Assembly (NCBI GenBank): GCA_031285815.1
Contig: JAITVM010000309.1
Span: forward strand, 1-7,564
Origin: Clostridiales bacterium
GTDB lineage: Bacteria; Bacillota; Clostridia; Lachnospirales; JAITVM01
Length of the DNA stretch: 7,564 bases
Reading direction: 5' to 3'
Position numbers and translations under genes: made by a program. The notes below the pieces were generated by a model, which ran no database searches, was not told the DNA's origin, and was given only the letters and a program-made list of their open reading frames with translations. Of this stretch, positions 6,690 to 7,564 are shown piece by piece (the stretch's first letter is position 1; each line of letters begins with the position of its first letter).

Positions 6690-7526
6690 TTACTCGTATT
6701 CACCGAGCTCTTCATAAGAAATTATGCCGTTATCTAAGGATGCATATAATATTTCTGTATAATAGCCAGCTGATGTAGCCATTAAATGTGGTACAAAAGA
6801 AAATATTATGATAAATGTTGCTATAATAATCAGAAACATCCCCAAAACAATCCCCAAATGCCCTAAACACAATGCAATTAATGCCGGAAGTAATATCAAT
6901 ATACTCTTAATGTTAAACCATAAGCCTTTTAAAAATATCATTATTCTATATCCTTTTGTCAATTTCACTGATAGTTTGATTGCACTTATTGCCTTAATAT
7001 TTGTAAATTCTATTAATAGATAATGAGTAAAGCTATAACTATTACTTTTAAGTATTAAAAACGCCATGGCCGGGATATATAATAACCACCAAAGCGCTTT
7101 ACTTTCTGGTGTGTTTAATAGCGATGAAGTTGCCACTTCAACAACAACTACAGCTGGTATACAGCTTAAAAACAAGAGAAAACAATAAATCAACAGTGCA
7201 AAAGTTTTCCTTAAAATATTTTTACCTAAGCTATTAATATATGCATATAAGCTGATATCTTGGTTACGGTAAATATAAATAAAAAAAATATTAAGATGAA
7301 CCTGTAACCATAATATAGCTAATGCTATTAACAATAAAAAAAGCATGCCCCACAAAGATTGTGTATTACCTGTATTACCAATTACTCCAGCAGCAACATT
7401 ATACACACCACCCAGTATTATTAAAAACACCATTAAGCATATAGCCGCCGTACGCTGCCCCCTCAGCCTTTCTTTGGCGGTACTCATAACTTGTTTTAAT
7501 GACACAATTGTTAATATTTTCATCAC
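6690..7526 (-). CDS. DUF975-like integral membrane protein (first of a pair)
   Basis: The function is unknown. The 278-residue protein has a basic N-terminal segment (KERLRGQR, 18-25) followed by hydrophobic stretches near 26-49, 58-86, 106-133, 144-160, 205-221 and 223-245. AIKLSVKLTKGY (182-193), VPHL (245-248) and AGYYTEIL (253-260) align by eye with the downstream protein and with DUF975, although the LSFxGW motif is replaced by LWFNIK. It ends SYEELGEYE. The DNA looks more AT-rich than the arg genes, typical of membrane-protein coding. The start is unsure: GTG at 7526 abuts the GAAGGGG ribosome site, and ATG at 7523 is only 2 nt from it. The promoter is outside the window or in its last 38 bases, where I see no clear one. 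It is probably co-transcribed with the next gene. Confidence 0.8.
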   Translation of the reverse strand: MMKILTIVSLKQVMSTAKERLRGQRTAAICLMVFLIILGGVYNVAAGVIGNTGNTQSLWGMLFLLLIALAILWLQVHLNIFFIYIYRNQDISLYAYINSLGKNILRKTFALLIYCFLLFLSCIPAVVVVEVATSSLLNTPESKALWWLLYIPAMAFLILKSNSYSFTHYLLIEFTNIKAISAIKLSVKLTKGYRIMIFLKGLWFNIKSILILLPALIALCLGHLGIVLGMFLIIIATFIIIFSFVPHLMATSAGYYTEILYASLDNGIISYEELGEYE

Positions 7527-7564
7527 CCCTTCAAGTATGTATCGTGAAATTTATGAAAAGTATT

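Noticed and set aside
7508..7525. ARG-box-like sequence at the start of the first membrane-protein gene
   Set aside because: About 13 of 18 positions match and the right half-site is lost; most likely chance.
1..7564. CRISPR array, tRNA, rRNA or defence cassette
   Set aside because: No regularly spaced repeats, no tRNA cloverleaf or T-arm signature and no nuclease or defence-family protein were seen on either strand.

Overview
The window holds a complete arginine-biosynthesis operon, argC-argJ-argB-argD-argF, with a tandem pair of DUF975-like membrane-protein genes upstream. Everything is read from the minus strand, so transcription runs from high to low coordinates. The likely source is a low-GC Gram-positive bacterium, probably a Clostridia-type Firmicute. 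The evidence is purine-rich Shine-Dalgarno sites, TTG and GTG starts, AT-rich intergenic DNA, argCJBDF gene order, ArgR/AhrC-type ARG boxes and the DUF975 family. This is an inference; no rRNA or other phylogenetic marker is present.

Layout in transcription order. (1) 7526-5717: two adjacent multi-pass membrane proteins of unknown function, clear paralogues of each other, ending in an intrinsic terminator at 5702-5670. (2) 5651-5578: two ARG boxes directly upstream of a good sigma-A-type promoter (TTGACT, 17 nt, TATTAT). (3) 5535-235: argC, argJ, argB, argD and argF, with gaps of 22, 27, 14 and 51 nt, ending in a long hairpin at 228-175. (4) 63-1: the first 21 codons of what looks like an IS982-like transposase, cut by the window edge.

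The five arg enzymes form a pathway from N-acetylglutamate to citrulline. ArgB phosphorylates N-acetylglutamate, ArgC reduces it to the semialdehyde, ArgD transaminates it to N-acetylornithine, ArgJ moves the acetyl group to glutamate (releasing ornithine and recycling the acetyl group), and ArgF makes citrulline. argG, argH and carAB are not here. Two levels of arginine control can be read: transcription through the ARG boxes, and enzyme activity through the arginine-sensitive signature in ArgB.

I see no convincing evidence of a wholly new system. The least explained parts are the DUF975-like pair with its shared C-terminal SYxELGE-type tail, the placement of the ARG boxes upstream of the -35 rather than over the promoter, a possible further ARG box inside argC, and the transposase fragment just beyond the operon.
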